A stretch of 64,000 nt of DNA from Mycobacterium aquaticum. Its GTDB lineage: Bacteria; Actinomycetota; Actinomycetes; Mycobacteriales; Mycobacteriaceae. The number at the start of each line of letters is the position of its first letter. The first letter of the stretch is position 1. The notes beneath the pieces were generated by a model that saw only the letters and a list, made by a program, of their open reading frames with translations, had not been told where the DNA came from and searched no databases. Below, piece after piece: positions 1 to 10,134 of this stretch. The stretch lies in the NCBI RefSeq assembly GCF_002086485.1, contig NZ_MVHF01000008.1:1-64000 (forward strand), written 5' to 3'. Both the position numbers and the translations under genes were made by a program.

Positions 1-70
1 CGGAAGCTAAGCCTGCCAGCGCCGATGATACTACCCACACGGGTGGAAAAGTAGGACACCGCCGAACACA
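1..70 (+). rRNA. rrf: 5S ribosomal RNA, 3' part
   Basis: The first ~70 bases read as the 3' part of an actinobacterial 5S rRNA, including the segment GGTGGAAAAGTAGGACACCG near the end of the molecule, and are followed at once by a strong terminator. The 5' part and the 16S/23S genes lie outside the window. The exact 3' end is estimated. In M. tuberculosis the ogt-alkA genes likewise sit close to the rRNA operon, which supports the call. Confidence 0.85.
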
Positions 71-78
71 CATTAAGC

Positions 79-118
79 CCCGGGCCCCCAATCACCGATT
101 GGGGGCCCGGGCATTTTT
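79..118 (+). terminator. Rho-independent terminator of the rRNA operon
   Basis: A perfect 15-bp GC-rich stem (79-93 pairing with 97-111) with a 3-nt loop is followed by five T residues (114-118). It lies directly after 5S and ends the plus-strand rRNA transcript. The convergent ogt gene stops 17 nt further on, so the stem may also limit read-through from that side. Confidence 0.92.
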
Positions 119-135
119 ATTTGGAACTCACTCAA

Positions 136-630
136 TCAAAAAAGCGACGGCGCTTGCCGGCTTTTCTCCAATTCCAGCAGCGCTCTTTTACGGTCCAATC
201 CACCGCCATATCCGGTGAGGCTGCCATTCGCGCCGATTACCCGATGGCAGGGCACCACAATTCCGATGGGATTGTGCCCATTGGCCAGTCCGACCGCGCG
301 AAATGCGCCGGGTGCTCCGATTTCCCGCGCGATATCTCCATATGTGCAGGTTTCGCCGTAGGGAATGGATTGCAGGGCAGCCCATACCCGGCGTTGGAAA
401 GCCGTCCCGACCATGTGCAGTTCGAGGTCGAATGCCGTGCGCTCGCCGGCGAAATACTCGGCCAACTGTTCGACAGCTTCGGGGAACGCCGAGTCATCGA
501 CCTCCCAGCCGTCGCGGCTGGGTTCGTAGGTCTGGTCGACCATTCGTAGGTGCATCAACCGGCCGTCGCGTCCCGCCAAGGTGAGCGGCCCGACCGGGCT
601 GTCCACAGACCGGCATTGCAGTGTGGTCAT
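136..630 (-). CDS. ogt: Methylated-DNA--protein-cysteine methyltransferase (O6-alkylguanine)
   Basis: This 164-residue suicide enzyme removes alkyl groups from O6-alkylguanine onto its own cysteine. The C-terminal active-site signature PCHRVIG is present, followed by the conserved GYGGGLDRKRALLELE segment. I chose the ATG at 630 because it overlaps the stop of the upstream alkA gene (ATGA) and gives the normal family length. A longer reading to 744 would add 38 unconserved residues inside alkA. It forms a two-gene repair operon with alkA, as in M. tuberculosis Rv1317c-Rv1316c. Confidence 0.95.
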   Translation of the reverse strand: MTTLQCRSVDSPVGPLTLAGRDGRLMHLRMVDQTYEPSRDGWEVDDSAFPEAVEQLAEYFAGERTAFDLELHMVGTAFQRRVWAALQSIPYGETCTYGDIAREIGAPGAFRAVGLANGHNPIGIVVPCHRVIGANGSLTGYGGGLDRKRALLELEKSRQAPSLF

Positions 631-2144
631 AGTGTCTCCTGAACTGTCAGATCCTGAGGCTGATCGGGTAGCGGCCAGTCGTTGACTGCGTGGTCGAGCG
701 TGGTCCACAAATGCTGCGTCGCGTACGCCCGCCAAGGCCGCCAACGGGCGCTGTACTGGGTCAGAGCAGTCTGATCCGACGGCAGCCCGAGTTGCTCAGC
801 GGCCAACCTCACGCCGAGGTCGCTGGCGGGAAAGGCGTCGGGATCCCCGAGCCCGCGCATGGCGATCACTTCAGCACTCCACGGTCCGATCCCGGGCAGC
901 GCCAGCAGTTGCTCACGTGCGGCAGTCCAGTCGCAGCCTGGATCCAGGACCAGCCGGCCGTCGGTCAACGCGTGAATCAGTGCACTGACCGTCCGGCGGC
1001 GGGCGGCAGGCATGGCCAGGTGGGCGGGGTCGATCTCGGAGAGCTCGGCGACGTCGGGGAATGCATGGGTCAGTCCGCCATTGTCGTCACGGATGGGAGG
1101 CCCGTAGGCCTTCACGAGCCGGCTCACGTGGGTGCGTGCCGCCTTGATGGACACCTGCTGCCCGAGTACCACCCTGATCGCCAACTCGGCTTCGTCGACG
1201 GTGCGAGGGATGCGTTGGCCGGGTGCCTTGGCCACCACGGCGGCCAAGTCCTGATCGGTGCCCAACGCGTCGACCACGGCCTCGGGATCGGCGTCGAGGT
1301 CCAGCAGCCGTCGGCACCGCGCGATGGCGGCGGCCAGGTCGCGGAAGTCGTCGAGCACAAGCCCGCATCGGACATGATCGGGCTGCGGTTGCAGACTCAC
1401 CACGCCGTGACCGTGCGGTAACCGCAGCGAGCGGCGAAGCCACCCGTCGCGGACCTCCTCCAGTCCCGGCACCGCACTGGCCGCCAGGTGACCGAACAAG
1501 CCCTCGAACGCGAACGGCATCCGGACCGGCAGACGCAGCGAGATCACGCCGGGTGCGGTGGGTTCGTCGCGGGCAAATCGGGTTGCTGCACGCCTGCGCA
1601 ATTCGGTCGGCGTCAGATCGCACACGGCCCTGACCGTGTCGTTGAACTGACGGATGCTGGCGAAGCCTGCGGCGAAAGCCACGTCGCCGAACGGCAATTC
1701 GGTGGTCTCGATCAAAACCCGCGCGGTCTGGGCGCGCTGTGCTCGGGCCAACGCCAGCGGGTTGGCGCCCAGCTCGGCCTGCAGGATGCGTTCCAGCTGC
1801 CGCGTGGTGTAACCGACGCGTGCTGCCAGCCCTGTGACACCCTCACGGTCGACGGTGCCGTCGGCGATCAGCCGCATGCACCGGGCGACCGCGTCGCCAC
1901 GCACGTTCCATTCGGGAGATCCCGGCGAGGCGTCAGGCCGGCATCGTTTGCACGCGCGGAATCCGGCGGCCTGTGCCGCAGCGGCGGTGGGGTAGAAGCG
2001 CATGTTGCGCGCCAGCGGCGGACGCACCGGACAACTGGGGCGACAGTAGATTCCCGTGGTGAGCACCGCGGTGACGAACCACCCGTCGAACCGGGCGTCC
2101 TTGGACTGGACGGCCCGGTAGCAGCGTTCGAAATCCTCGTGCAC
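627..2144 (-). CDS. alkA: Bifunctional Ada-type regulator / 3-methyladenine DNA glycosylase II
   Basis: This 505-residue fusion has an N-terminal Ada zinc domain with four cysteines (C34, C38, C65, C68), the site that accepts methyl groups from DNA phosphotriesters. An AraC-type helix-turn-helix follows (about 85-190), then an AlkA-like N domain and an HhH-GPD glycosylase domain (motif LPGIGPWSAEVIAMRG and the downstream catalytic Asp in PASDLGVR). In the family, methylation of the Ada Cys turns the protein into an activator, so the alkA-ogt operon is probably self-inducing under alkylation. It overlaps ogt by 4 nt. The ortholog by synteny is Rv1317c. Confidence 0.93.
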   Translation of the reverse strand: MHEDFERCYRAVQSKDARFDGWFVTAVLTTGIYCRPSCPVRPPLARNMRFYPTAAAAQAAGFRACKRCRPDASPGSPEWNVRGDAVARCMRLIADGTVDREGVTGLAARVGYTTRQLERILQAELGANPLALARAQRAQTARVLIETTELPFGDVAFAAGFASIRQFNDTVRAVCDLTPTELRRRAATRFARDEPTAPGVISLRLPVRMPFAFEGLFGHLAASAVPGLEEVRDGWLRRSLRLPHGHGVVSLQPQPDHVRCGLVLDDFRDLAAAIARCRRLLDLDADPEAVVDALGTDQDLAAVVAKAPGQRIPRTVDEAELAIRVVLGQQVSIKAARTHVSRLVKAYGPPIRDDNGGLTHAFPDVAELSEIDPAHLAMPAARRRTVSALIHALTDGRLVLDPGCDWTAAREQLLALPGIGPWSAEVIAMRGLGDPDAFPASDLGVRLAAEQLGLPSDQTALTQYSARWRPWRAYATQHLWTTLDHAVNDWPLPDQPQDLTVQETL

Positions 2145-2223
2145 ACCTGCAACGATGGCACGAGAACGACGACGGAACTAGCGGAAAAACGACATGGTCG
2201 TGATGGTGGTGTCCGCCGAGAGG

Positions 2224-3828
2224 TCAGACCGGCACCGCCAACTGCGTCGGTTCATCGAGTCCGCGCAGCGTGACGGTGTCGCCCAACGACCACCGCGCCT
2301 TCTCCGCGTCGGTGGCGTTGGCGATGGTGTCCGATGACGCCACGAGACGGCCCGGCACGGATTTGGACAACTCGCAGAGCCGCGCGGCCTCGTTGACCGG
2401 CTCACCGATGACCGTGTACTCGAATCGTTCTTTCGCGCCCACGTTGCCGGCGACCACCTGGCCGGCCGCCACGCCGATGCCTGCGGATAGCTCGGGCACC
2501 GCGCTGCGCAGCCGCTCTGCGATGGCCCGGGCTGCGGCCAGTGCTTCGTCCTCGGCGTGCTCGAGGCGCACCGGGGCACCGAACACCGCGAGTACGGCGT
2601 CGCCTTCGAACTTGTTGACCAACCCCTGATGACGGTCCACCTCGTCGACGATGACCGCGAAGAACCGGTTGAGCAGGGTGACCACTTCAGTCGCCGGTCG
2701 GCTCGTGACCAGCTGACTCGAACCGATCACATCGACGAAAATGACTGCGGCGTGGAGTTCTTCGCCGCCGAGCACTGGCTTTTGTTTTTCCGCCAGCTCG
2801 GCCACCTCTCGGCCGACGTGGCGGCCGAACAGGTCGCGCACGCGTTCGCGCTCTCGCAACCCCTGCACCATGGAGTTGAAACCGCGTTGCATCTGACCGA
2901 GTTCGGTGCCGTCGAACACCACGAGATTGGTGTTGAGGTCGCCGTCCTCGACGCGTCGCAGCGCGGCCCGGACGACGCGGATCGGCGCCGCGGTCAGCCA
3001 GGTGGCAATCCACATCAGGATGAAACCGAATACCAGCGCGAACATTGCGAGCACCATGACGGCGACCGCGAACTGGGTGGGAGTGAGGTTCTGCAGCACG
3101 AGCGCGAACAGCGCGGCCAGCAGAATCCCGAGAATCGGTACGCCGGAGCCCAGCGCCCACACCACCATGGTGCGGCCCATGATGCCCGAGGACAGCCGTA
3201 TCGGTGGTGGGCCGGCCTCCAGCGCCTGAGCGGCGACCGGACGCAGTGCGAACTCGGTGAACATGTAACAGCTGACCGACATGACGATGCCTGGAAAACT
3301 GATGCCCAGCAGGAACTTCGGGATGTAGTTGCTGTCGACCAGTCCGTAGAGCGTGGTGAGCAGCGCGGTGCCGGCGCCCCACAGGATCAACAGGACCGTG
3401 GTAAGGCGGCCCGGCGCGAGGAAGGTGTTGCGCTGATCCTCGCGGCTCGGCGGCCGTCCCTGCAGCGACCACCGCACATAGTTGATCACCCGGTTGGTCG
3501 CCCACACCACGCCCACCACCAACGCCGCGGCGACATACGCCGGGGCGATGGCGAAGGTGATCACCCGGACGTCCGGAGCGAACACGCTCGGAGTAGGGAA
3601 CACCAGCGTGACGATCAGCAGCGAGACCCCGATGCCCAGCAGGTTGGCGATGATGACAAACGTCGTAAGGATGATCTGGATCCGCACGCGGCGTCGGCGC
3701 TGGCTCTCCGATACCCGGCCCAGGATCCATGACCCGTACGCCGGCTCGTCCTGGAGTCTGCTGCTCTGCCGGGTCAGGGTTTCCAGTACCCAGCCCAGCC
3801 GCTTCGCCACGGATTTGTCGGCCATCAT
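2224..3828 (-). CDS. Membrane-bound class III adenylate cyclase with HAMP domain
   Basis: This 534-residue protein has about six transmembrane segments (40-280), a HAMP linker (about 280-335) and a C-terminal class III cyclase domain. Visible elements are the metal-binding Asp in FVDVIGSSQ, the Lys/Asp region NKFEGDAVLAVFGAP and the GNVGAKERFEYTVIGEPVNEAARL segment with its transition-state residues. It should make cAMP from ATP. Organisation and position match the Rv1318c-Rv1320c family, but only one copy is present here. Two adjacent ATGs (3828, 3825) could serve as start. A predicted cAMP phosphodiesterase lies at 25899. Confidence 0.9.
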   Translation of the reverse strand: MMADKSVAKRLGWVLETLTRQSSRLQDEPAYGSWILGRVSESQRRRRVRIQIILTTFVIIANLLGIGVSLLIVTLVFPTPSVFAPDVRVITFAIAPAYVAAALVVGVVWATNRVINYVRWSLQGRPPSREDQRNTFLAPGRLTTVLLILWGAGTALLTTLYGLVDSNYIPKFLLGISFPGIVMSVSCYMFTEFALRPVAAQALEAGPPPIRLSSGIMGRTMVVWALGSGVPILGILLAALFALVLQNLTPTQFAVAVMVLAMFALVFGFILMWIATWLTAAPIRVVRAALRRVEDGDLNTNLVVFDGTELGQMQRGFNSMVQGLRERERVRDLFGRHVGREVAELAEKQKPVLGGEELHAAVIFVDVIGSSQLVTSRPATEVVTLLNRFFAVIVDEVDRHQGLVNKFEGDAVLAVFGAPVRLEHAEDEALAAARAIAERLRSAVPELSAGIGVAAGQVVAGNVGAKERFEYTVIGEPVNEAARLCELSKSVPGRLVASSDTIANATDAEKARWSLGDTVTLRGLDEPTQLAVPV

Positions 3829-3874
3829 TGAGGCGTCAGCCTAGTTCGTCGGTCGTGCCCTTAAGGTGGTTCGG

Positions 3875-4561
3875 GTGCGCCTCGTGATTGCCCAGTGCAC
3901 TGTCGACTATGTGGGTCGGCTGACCGCACACCTTCCGTCCGCCCGTCGGCTGTTGTTGTTCAAGGCCGACGGCTCGGTGAGTGTGCACGCCGACGACCGT
4001 GCCTACAAGCCGCTGAACTGGATGTCTCCGCCATGTTGGGTCACCGAGGAGGGCGCAGAGGATTCAACCGGTCCGTCGCCCATGGTCTGGGTGGTGGAAA
4101 ACAAGGCCGGTGAACAGCTGCGGATCACGGTGGAGGACGTCGAGCACGACTCCAGCCACGAACTCGGTGTCGACCCTGGCCTCGTCAAGGACGGGGTGGA
4201 GGCACATCTGCAGGCTCTGCTGGCCGAACACGTCGAATTGCTGGGCACCGGTTACACGCTGGTTCGCCGTGAGTATCCGACCGCGATCGGACCCGTGGAT
4301 CTGCTGTGCCGTGATGAGCTCGGTGGTTCGGTGGCTGTCGAGATCAAGCGTCGCGGTGAGATCGACGGTGTCGAGCAGCTGACCCGCTACCTTGAGCTGC
4401 TCAACCGCGACAGTGTGTTGGCGCCGGTGGCCGGCGTGTTTGCGGCCCAGCAGATCAAACCGCAAGCCCGCACTCTGGCGATGGACCGTGGGATCCGTTG
4501 TGTGACTTTGGATTACGACCAGATGCGAGGCATGGACAGCACCGAGTATCGGCTCTTCTGA
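3875..4561 (+). CDS. nucS: Mismatch-specific endonuclease NucS/EndoMS
   Basis: NucS cuts both strands at mismatches and is the core of the non-canonical mismatch repair of actinobacteria that lack MutS/MutL. The nuclease residues D142, E156 and K158 (GPVDLLC...[13 protein letters not shown]) are intact. The C-terminus ends in EYRLF, the tail that binds the beta clamp in this family. I chose the GTG at 3875 (N-terminus MRLVIAQC, as in corynebacterial homologs) because AAGGTGG at 3863-3869 is well spaced from it. A GTG at 3866 would add three residues. It is divergent from the cyclase gene and overlaps the next gene (TGATG). Confidence 0.93.
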   Translation: MRLVIAQCTVDYVGRLTAHLPSARRLLLFKADGSVSVHADDRAYKPLNWMSPPCWVTEEGAEDSTGPSPMVWVVENKAGEQLRITVEDVEHDSSHELGVDPGLVKDGVEAHLQALLAEHVELLGTGYTLVRREYPTAIGPVDLLCRDELGGSVAVEIKRRGEIDGVEQLTRYLELLNRDSVLAPVAGVFAAQQIKPQARTLAMDRGIRCVTLDYDQMRGMDSTEYRLF

Positions 4562-4851
4562 TGGGGCGGCGACGCAGAGAACCTCCTCGGAGGTTGCCGT
4601 CGGCGTTGTCGACGCGTCGAATCGAAACAGGCCCTGATGGTTACGACTATGAAGTGCGGGCCGTCACCGCAGCGCGTGCGGTCAAGGTGTATCGCTGCCC
4701 GGGATGTGACCACGAAATTCGTTCGGGTACAGCCCATGTCGTGGTCTGGCCAGCTGACATGGGAGAGGCGGCCGTCGACGACCGCAGACATTGGCACACG
4801 CCGTGCTGGGCGAATCGGACCAATCGAGGTCCGACACGCAGGTGGTCGTGA
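4561..4851 (+). CDS. Small conserved putative zinc-binding protein (Rv1322-like)
   Basis: A 96-residue protein of unknown function. The N-terminus is very basic ([13 protein letters not shown]). The rest carries CPGC (near 46-49) and an HWHTPC cluster near the C-terminus, which together could bind one zinc ion; that is inferred. The ATG overlaps the nucS stop, so the two are translationally coupled, and the pairing matches Rv1321-Rv1322. It may be a DNA- or RNA-binding accessory of NucS, but nothing in the sequence proves this. Confidence 0.8.
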   Translation: MGRRRREPPRRLPSALSTRRIETGPDGYDYEVRAVTAARAVKVYRCPGCDHEIRSGTAHVVVWPADMGEAAVDDRRHWHTPCWANRTNRGPTRRWS

Positions 4852-4854
4852 AGG

Positions 4855-5331
4855 TCAGTGATCCGAGTCGCTGGCCGGCTCGACCAGCTCGACCAGCACG
4901 CCACCCGCGTCCTTGGGGTGGACGAAGTTGATGCGCGAATTCGCGGTGCCCTTGCGAGGGGCCTCGTACAGCAGACGCACGCCCTGGCTGCGCAGCCGCG
5001 CGCTGAGCGCATCTATGTCGCTGGTCCGGTAGGCCAGCTGCTGCAGGCCTGGGCCGCGCTTGTCGATGAACTTCGCGATCGTGGAGTTCTCATCCAGCGG
5101 CGACATCAGCTGGATCTGTGCGCTGCCCTTGGGCGCGCCGCGAACCGAGAGCATCGCCTCGCGGACGCCCTGCTCCTCATTGACCTCCTCGTGCAGCACG
5201 ATCATGCCGAGGTTGTCGTGGTACCACTTGATCGAGGCATCGAGGTCGGGCACCGCAATTCCGACATGATCGATCGCGGTCACCAGGGCGCTGGAGAGCG
5301 CTGGGCGGGTATCGACATGTTCGGTGGTCAT
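4855..5331 (-). CDS. Methylmalonyl-CoA epimerase
   Basis: A 158-residue vicinal-oxygen-chelate protein that interconverts (2S)- and (2R)-methylmalonyl-CoA in propionate metabolism. It has the two beta-alpha-beta-beta-beta repeats, opening with IDHVGIAVPDLDASIKWYHD and later the metal-ligand region GPGLQQLAYRT and the C-terminal VHPKDAGGVLVELVE. The ATG at 5331 is preferred over one at 5382 because family homology starts soon after it and a TACCGT -10 box ends 6 nt upstream, suggesting a leaderless mRNA. It is divergent from fadA4. The ortholog is Rv1322A. Confidence 0.9.
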   Translation of the reverse strand: MTTEHVDTRPALSSALVTAIDHVGIAVPDLDASIKWYHDNLGMIVLHEEVNEEQGVREAMLSVRGAPKGSAQIQLMSPLDENSTIAKFIDKRGPGLQQLAYRTSDIDALSARLRSQGVRLLYEAPRKGTANSRINFVHPKDAGGVLVELVEPASDSDH

Positions 5332-5337
5332 AACGCA

Positions 5338-5343
5338 ACGGTA
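5338..5343 (-). promoter_or_regulatory. Putative -10 box (TACCGT) for leaderless epimerase mRNA
   Basis: On the minus strand TACCGT ends 6 nt before the ATG at 5331 and fits the mycobacterial TANNNT -10 pattern. There is no good Shine-Dalgarno sequence at normal spacing. The transcript probably begins at or next to the start codon. Confidence 0.45.
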
Positions 5344-5415
5344 ACCTTTACTTGAATGTTCGCGGTATGTGTGATCGGCCACACAGCTCTGTCAACCACC
5401 CACTGGAGGTAACAA

Positions 5416-6594
5416 ATGACAACGTCGGTGATCGTTGCTGGAGCACGTACTCCGGTCGGGAAGTTGATGGGTTCGCTCAAGGATTTTTCGGGCAGTGACC
5501 TGGGTGCGATCGCCATTCGCGGCGCCTTGGAGAAAGCGGGTGTCGACGCGTCTCTCGTCGAGTACGTGATCATGGGTCAGGTGCTCACCGCCGGTGCCGG
5601 GCAGATGCCTGCGCGTCAGGCCGCGGTGGGTGGTGGCATCGGCTGGGACGTGCCTGCCCTGACCATCAACAAGATGTGCCTGTCCGGCATCGATGCCATT
5701 GCGCTGGCCGATCAGCTGATCCGGGCGGGTGAGTTCGATGTGGTCGTCGCGGGCGGGCAGGAGTCGATGACGCAGGCTCCGCACCTGCTGCCGAAGAGCC
5801 GTGAGGGCTACAAGTACGGCGATGTCACGGTGCTCGATCACCTCGCCTACGACGGTCTGCACGACGTTTTCACCGATCAGCCGATGGGTGCGTTGACCGA
5901 GCAGCGCAATGACGTCGACAAGTTCACGCGCGCCGAGCAGGATGAGTTTGCTGCGCAGTCGCATCAGAAGGCCGCTGCGGCGTGGAAGGACGGCGTATAC
6001 GCCGACGAGGTGGTGCCGGTTTCCATCCCGCAGCGCAAGGGTGATCCGATCGAGTTCGCCGAGGACGAGGGCATCCGGGCCAACACAACCGCCGAGTCGC
6101 TGGGTGGGTTGCGTCCGGCGTTCCGCAAGGACGGCACCATCACTGCGGGTTCGTCGTCGCAGATCTCCGACGGAGCGTGTGCCGTCGTGGTGATGAACAA
6201 GGCCAAGGCCGAGGAGCTGGGCCTGAGCTGGTTGTGTGAGATCGGCGCGCACGGTGTGGTCGCGGGCCCGGACTCCACGCTGCAGTCTCAGCCGGCCAAT
6301 GCCATCAAGAAGGCGATCGCCCGCGAGGGCATCACTGCTGACCAGTTGGACGTCATCGAGATCAACGAGGCGTTCGCCGCGGTGTCGCTCGCCTCGACCA
6401 AGGAGCTCGGGGTGGACCCGGCGAAGGTCAACGTCAACGGCGGTGCCATCGCCATCGGTCATCCGATCGGCATGTCCGGCGCCCGCATCACACTGCACGC
6501 CGCGCTGGAGCTGGCGCGCAAGGGTTCGGGCTATGCCGTGGCCGCACTGTGCGGCGCCGGTGGTCAGGGAGATGCCCTCGTCCTGCGTCGCTGA
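5416..6594 (+). CDS. fadA4: Acetyl-CoA C-acetyltransferase (thiolase)
   Basis: A 392-residue thiolase that joins or cleaves acetyl-CoA units (2 acetyl-CoA to and from acetoacetyl-CoA). Catalytic residues are the nucleophile C88 in NKMCLSG, the His in [19 protein letters not shown] and the C-terminal Cys in CGAGGQGD. The start has a strong Shine-Dalgarno GGAGGT at 5405-5410. It is divergent from the epimerase gene across an 84-nt spacer, the same arrangement as Rv1322A-Rv1323. Confidence 0.95.
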   Translation: MTTSVIVAGARTPVGKLMGSLKDFSGSDLGAIAIRGALEKAGVDASLVEYVIMGQVLTAGAGQMPARQAAVGGGIGWDVPALTINKMCLSGIDAIALADQLIRAGEFDVVVAGGQESMTQAPHLLPKSREGYKYGDVTVLDHLAYDGLHDVFTDQPMGALTEQRNDVDKFTRAEQDEFAAQSHQKAAAAWKDGVYADEVVPVSIPQRKGDPIEFAEDEGIRANTTAESLGGLRPAFRKDGTITAGSSSQISDGACAVVVMNKAKAEELGLSWLCEIGAHGVVAGPDSTLQSQPANAIKKAIAREGITADQLDVIEINEAFAAVSLASTKELGVDPAKVNVNGGAIAIGHPIGMSGARITLHAALELARKGSGYAVAALCGAGGQGDALVLRR

Positions 6595-6650
6595 CAGCTA
6601 TCAACGACGCTGTGTAGTAGCTGGCGGGCCGCTCGGGCACAATGGCGGCC

Positions 6651-7025
6651 ATGACACGCTCCTTCGACCTGCGCACGGTCTCCGGCTGGTTCCGGCTCAT
6701 CGCCCTCGCCGAGGCGGTGAGTTGGGCAGGCCTGCTGGTCGGCATGTACTTCAAGTACCTCGGCACTCCGCGCACCGAGGTCGGTGTCAAGGTGTTCGGG
6801 CCTATCCACGGCGGCATCTTCATCGCGTTCGTGGTGGGAGCCGTACTGGTCGGGATGGCGCACAAGTGGGGTGTCGGCACCTGGATTCTGGCGTTGCTGG
6901 CCAGCATCGTGCCGTTGGGCAGTGTGATTTTCGTCATGTGGGCCGACCGCACTGCCCGCCTCACCCCGGCCGCTGGCTCGGCCGGGGTGCTGCAACCGGG
7001 AGGCGCAGTACCCGAAACGACGTGA
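6651..7025 (+). CDS. DUF3817 membrane protein
   Basis: A 124-residue protein with three likely transmembrane helices (about 13-33, 53-75, 80-102) and an Ala/Pro/Gly-rich tail; the family is DUF3817. The ATG at 6651 is favoured because a CACAAT -10-like box ends 7 nt before it (leaderless). The ATG at 6642 would add three residues and overlaps that box. A second DUF3817 gene lies at 28069. Function unknown. Confidence 0.82.
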   Translation: MTRSFDLRTVSGWFRLIALAEAVSWAGLLVGMYFKYLGTPRTEVGVKVFGPIHGGIFIAFVVGAVLVGMAHKWGVGTWILALLASIVPLGSVIFVMWADRTARLTPAAGSAGVLQPGGAVPETT

Positions 7026-7038
7026 CAGACTTGATGCC

Positions 7039-7923
7039 GTGACACGTCCACGTCCTTCCGTCGGACCGGCGCTGGCCGGTGCAGTTGATCTGTCGGCACT
7101 CAAGCAGCGGCCCACTGAGGGCGCCGCGTCTGCGGCGCCCGGTGGGGTCGAGGTCACCGAAGCCAACTTCGAGGCCGAGGTTCTGGTCCGATCCAGCCAG
7201 GTGCCGGTGGTGGTGCTGCTGTGGTCGCCGCGTAGCGAGGCAAGCGTTCAGCTGGGCGACGCGCTGGCCGGCCTGGCCGCCGCCGACGGCGGCAAGTGGT
7301 CCCTGGCGGTGGTCAACGTCGACACCACGCCACGGGTCGCGCAGATGTTCGGCATCCAGGGTGTGCCCACGGTTGTCGCCCTTGCCGGTGGGCAGCCGAT
7401 CGCCAGTTTCGAGGGTCCGCAGCGGCCCGAGCAGCTGCGCCGGTGGGTCGACTCGCTGCTGCAGGCCACCGCGGGCAAGCTCGAAGGCGGACCGGAGGGC
7501 GAGACCGAGCAGGTCGATCCCGAGCTGGCGGCGGCCCGCGACCACTTGGACAACGGTGACTTCGCCGCCGCGTTGACGGCCTATCAGGCCATCCTCGATG
7601 CCAACCCGAACCATGCCGAGGCCAAGGGCGCAGTCCGGCAGATCGCCTTCCTGCAGCGGGCCAGCGTGCAGCGCCCCGACGCGGTCGCCGTCGCCGACGC
7701 AAACCCGTCCGATATCGAGGCGGCATTCGCCGCGGCCGACGTGGAGATCCTGCAGCAGCAGATCTCGGCCGCCTTCGACCGGCTGATCGCACTCGTCAAG
7801 CGCACGGCCGGAGACGACCGCACCGCGGTACGCACCCGGCTGATCGAGCTGTTCGATCTGTTCGACCCGGCCGACCCCGAGGTGGTCGCGGGCCGTCGCA
7901 ACCTCGCGAACGCGCTGTACTAG
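7039..7923 (+). CDS. YbbN/CnoX-like thioredoxin-fold protein with TPR domain
   Basis: A 294-residue protein with a thioredoxin fold (about 35-140) and a C-terminal TPR-like alpha-helical region (about 155-290). The active site that would be CxxC reads SPRS in [13 protein letters not shown], so it cannot do dithiol-disulfide exchange; a holdase or co-chaperone role like YbbN/CnoX is inferred. The start is GTG. Its stop overlaps the convergent glgB stop by 4 nt. The ortholog by synteny is Rv1324. Confidence 0.88.
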   Translation: MTRPRPSVGPALAGAVDLSALKQRPTEGAASAAPGGVEVTEANFEAEVLVRSSQVPVVVLLWSPRSEASVQLGDALAGLAAADGGKWSLAVVNVDTTPRVAQMFGIQGVPTVVALAGGQPIASFEGPQRPEQLRRWVDSLLQATAGKLEGGPEGETEQVDPELAAARDHLDNGDFAAALTAYQAILDANPNHAEAKGAVRQIAFLQRASVQRPDAVAVADANPSDIEAAFAAADVEILQQQISAAFDRLIALVKRTAGDDRTAVRTRLIELFDLFDPADPEVVAGRRNLANALY

Positions 7924-10127
7924 GCGGGCTCGAACCAGAGCGCGGACAGTGGCGGCAACACCATGACCGCCGACGCCGGACGGCCGTGCCACGGCTCGTC
8001 GGTGGCCTCGACCGCACCGTAGTTTCCGATACCCGACCCGTTGTAGAGCGTGGCGTCGGTGTTGAGCACCTCGTTCCAGGTGCCCGCGTGTGGCAGACCC
8101 AGCCGGTACTGGCTGTGTTCGGTGCCGGCGAAATTGATCACGCAGGCCAGCATCGAACCGTCTGCGCCGAATCGCAGGAAGCTCAACACATTGTTGGCCG
8201 AGTCGTTGGCGTCGATCCACGAGTAGCCCTCGGGGGAGGTGTCGCGGCTCCACAGCGCCGGGTGGCTGCGGTAGATGCTGTTGAGGTCGTGCACCAGCCG
8301 CTGCACTCCGCCGGAGAAGCCCTCTTCGTCGAGTTGGAACCAGTCCAGGCCCCGTTCCTCGGACCACTCGGCCCGCTGTCCGAACTCTTGGCCCATGAAC
8401 AGCAGCTGCTTGCCCGGGTGGGCCCACTGATAGGCCAGCAGGCTGCGCAGGCCGGCCGCCTTCTCATGGTCGCCGCCGGGCATCCGGCCCCATAGGGTGC
8501 CCTTGCCGTGGACCACCTCGTCGTGACTGATGGGTAGGACGTAGTTCTCACTGAACGCGTAGAGCATGGAGAACGTCATCTCGTGGTGGTGGTAGCTGCG
8601 GTAGATGGGATTACGACTGATGTAGTCCAGCGTGTCGTTCATCCAGCCCATGTTCCACTTCATCGAGAAGCCAAGGCCGCCAAGATTTGTGGGTCTGGTG
8701 ACACCGGGCCAGGAGGTCGATTCCTCGGCCACGGTGACGATGCCTGGGGCGGCTTTGTGCACGGTGGCGTTCATCTCCTGCAGGAACTGCACGGCCTCGA
8801 GGTTCTCCCGCCCGCCGTAGATGTTGGGCGTCCAGCCACCTTCCGGCCGCGAGTAGTCGAGGTAGAGCATCGAGGCAACGGCATCTACGCGCAGGCCGTC
8901 GACGTGGTACTCCTGCAGCCAGTACAGGGCGTTGGCGACCAGGAAGTTGCGCACCTCGGCCCGGCCGAAGTCGAATACATATGTGCCCCAGTCGAGTTGC
9001 TCGCCGCGACGGGGGTCTGAGTGCTCGTACAGCGCGGTCCCGTCGAACCGGCCCAGTGCCCACGCGTCCTTGGGGAAGTGTGCAGGCACCCAGTCCACGA
9101 TCACCCCGATGCCAGCCTGGTGCAGGGTGTCGACCAGGTACCGGAAATCGTCCGGGGAACCCAGACGCGCTGTCGGCGCGTAGTACGACGTCACCTGGTA
9201 GCCCCACGAACCACCGAACGGGTGTTCGGCCACGGGCAGCAGCTCGACATGGGTGAAGCCCTGTTGGACAACGTATTCGGTGAGCTGTTCGGCGAGTTCC
9301 CGATACGACAGGCCGGGACGCCACGACATCAGGTGCACCTCGTAGGTGCTCATCGGCTCGAACACCGGATTGAGCTCGGCGCGCCGCGACATCCAGTCGG
9401 TGTCGTCCCATGTGTAGGAACTGGTGAACACCCGCGACGCGGTATGCGGGGGCACCTCGGTCGCGAACGCCATCGGGTCGGCACGGTCGGAGACCGAGCC
9501 GTCGGCACCGTGCACGCGCAGCTTGTAGAGCCCGTCGACCGGGAAGTCCGGCCAGAACAGTTCCCACACGCCCGTAGAGCCGAGCACCCGCATCTGGGCT
9601 TCGTTGCCGTCCCAGTGGTTGAAGTCGCCGATCAGGCTCACGCCCTTGGCATTCGGCGCCCACACCGCGAACGACACCCCATCGACAACACCATCCGGCG
9701 TGGTGAACGATCGGCGGTGCGCACCGAGGATCTCCCAGAGCCGTTCGTGGCGGCCCTCGGCGAACAGATGTAGGTCGAGTTCGCCGAGCGTCGGCAGGAA
9801 TCGGTAGGCGTCGGCGGTGGTGTGGACGTCGACGGTGTCGTCGGCGCCCGGATAGCCGATCTCCAGGCGGTAGTCGACCAGGTTGGTGTACGGCACCGCC
9901 ACCGCGAAGAGCCCGGATTCGAGGTGTTCCAACGGAAATCGCTCGGCACCTATCAGCGCGGTCACCTTGACGGCATGCGGCCGGTAGGCCCGGATGACCG
10001 TGTGGTCACCGTATTCGTGCGCACCCAGGATCGCGTGCGGGTCGTGGTGTTCGCCGGCCAAGAGCCGGTGCACATCTGACGGGTCGGGCCGCAGCTGTGC
10101 ATTGGTGAGTTGATTGCTTCGCGTCAT
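7920..10127 (-). CDS. glgB: 1,4-alpha-glucan branching enzyme
   Basis: This 735-residue GH13 enzyme introduces alpha-1,6 branches into the maltosyl-extended glucan. It has an N-terminal domain, a CBM48 module (about 150-235), a (beta/alpha)8 domain with the nucleophile Asp415 in GLRVDAV, the acid/base Glu468 in VAEES and the [10 protein letters not shown] segment, and a C-terminal beta domain. It lies 7 nt downstream of glgE in the same operon, the layout of the mycobacterial GlgE pathway (Rv1326c-Rv1327c). Confidence 0.96.
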   Translation of the reverse strand: MTRSNQLTNAQLRPDPSDVHRLLAGEHHDPHAILGAHEYGDHTVIRAYRPHAVKVTALIGAERFPLEHLESGLFAVAVPYTNLVDYRLEIGYPGADDTVDVHTTADAYRFLPTLGELDLHLFAEGRHERLWEILGAHRRSFTTPDGVVDGVSFAVWAPNAKGVSLIGDFNHWDGNEAQMRVLGSTGVWELFWPDFPVDGLYKLRVHGADGSVSDRADPMAFATEVPPHTASRVFTSSYTWDDTDWMSRRAELNPVFEPMSTYEVHLMSWRPGLSYRELAEQLTEYVVQQGFTHVELLPVAEHPFGGSWGYQVTSYYAPTARLGSPDDFRYLVDTLHQAGIGVIVDWVPAHFPKDAWALGRFDGTALYEHSDPRRGEQLDWGTYVFDFGRAEVRNFLVANALYWLQEYHVDGLRVDAVASMLYLDYSRPEGGWTPNIYGGRENLEAVQFLQEMNATVHKAAPGIVTVAEESTSWPGVTRPTNLGGLGFSMKWNMGWMNDTLDYISRNPIYRSYHHHEMTFSMLYAFSENYVLPISHDEVVHGKGTLWGRMPGGDHEKAAGLRSLLAYQWAHPGKQLLFMGQEFGQRAEWSEERGLDWFQLDEEGFSGGVQRLVHDLNSIYRSHPALWSRDTSPEGYSWIDANDSANNVLSFLRFGADGSMLACVINFAGTEHSQYRLGLPHAGTWNEVLNTDATLYNGSGIGNYGAVEATDEPWHGRPASAVMVLPPLSALWFEPA

Positions 10128-10134
10128 CGTGCCC

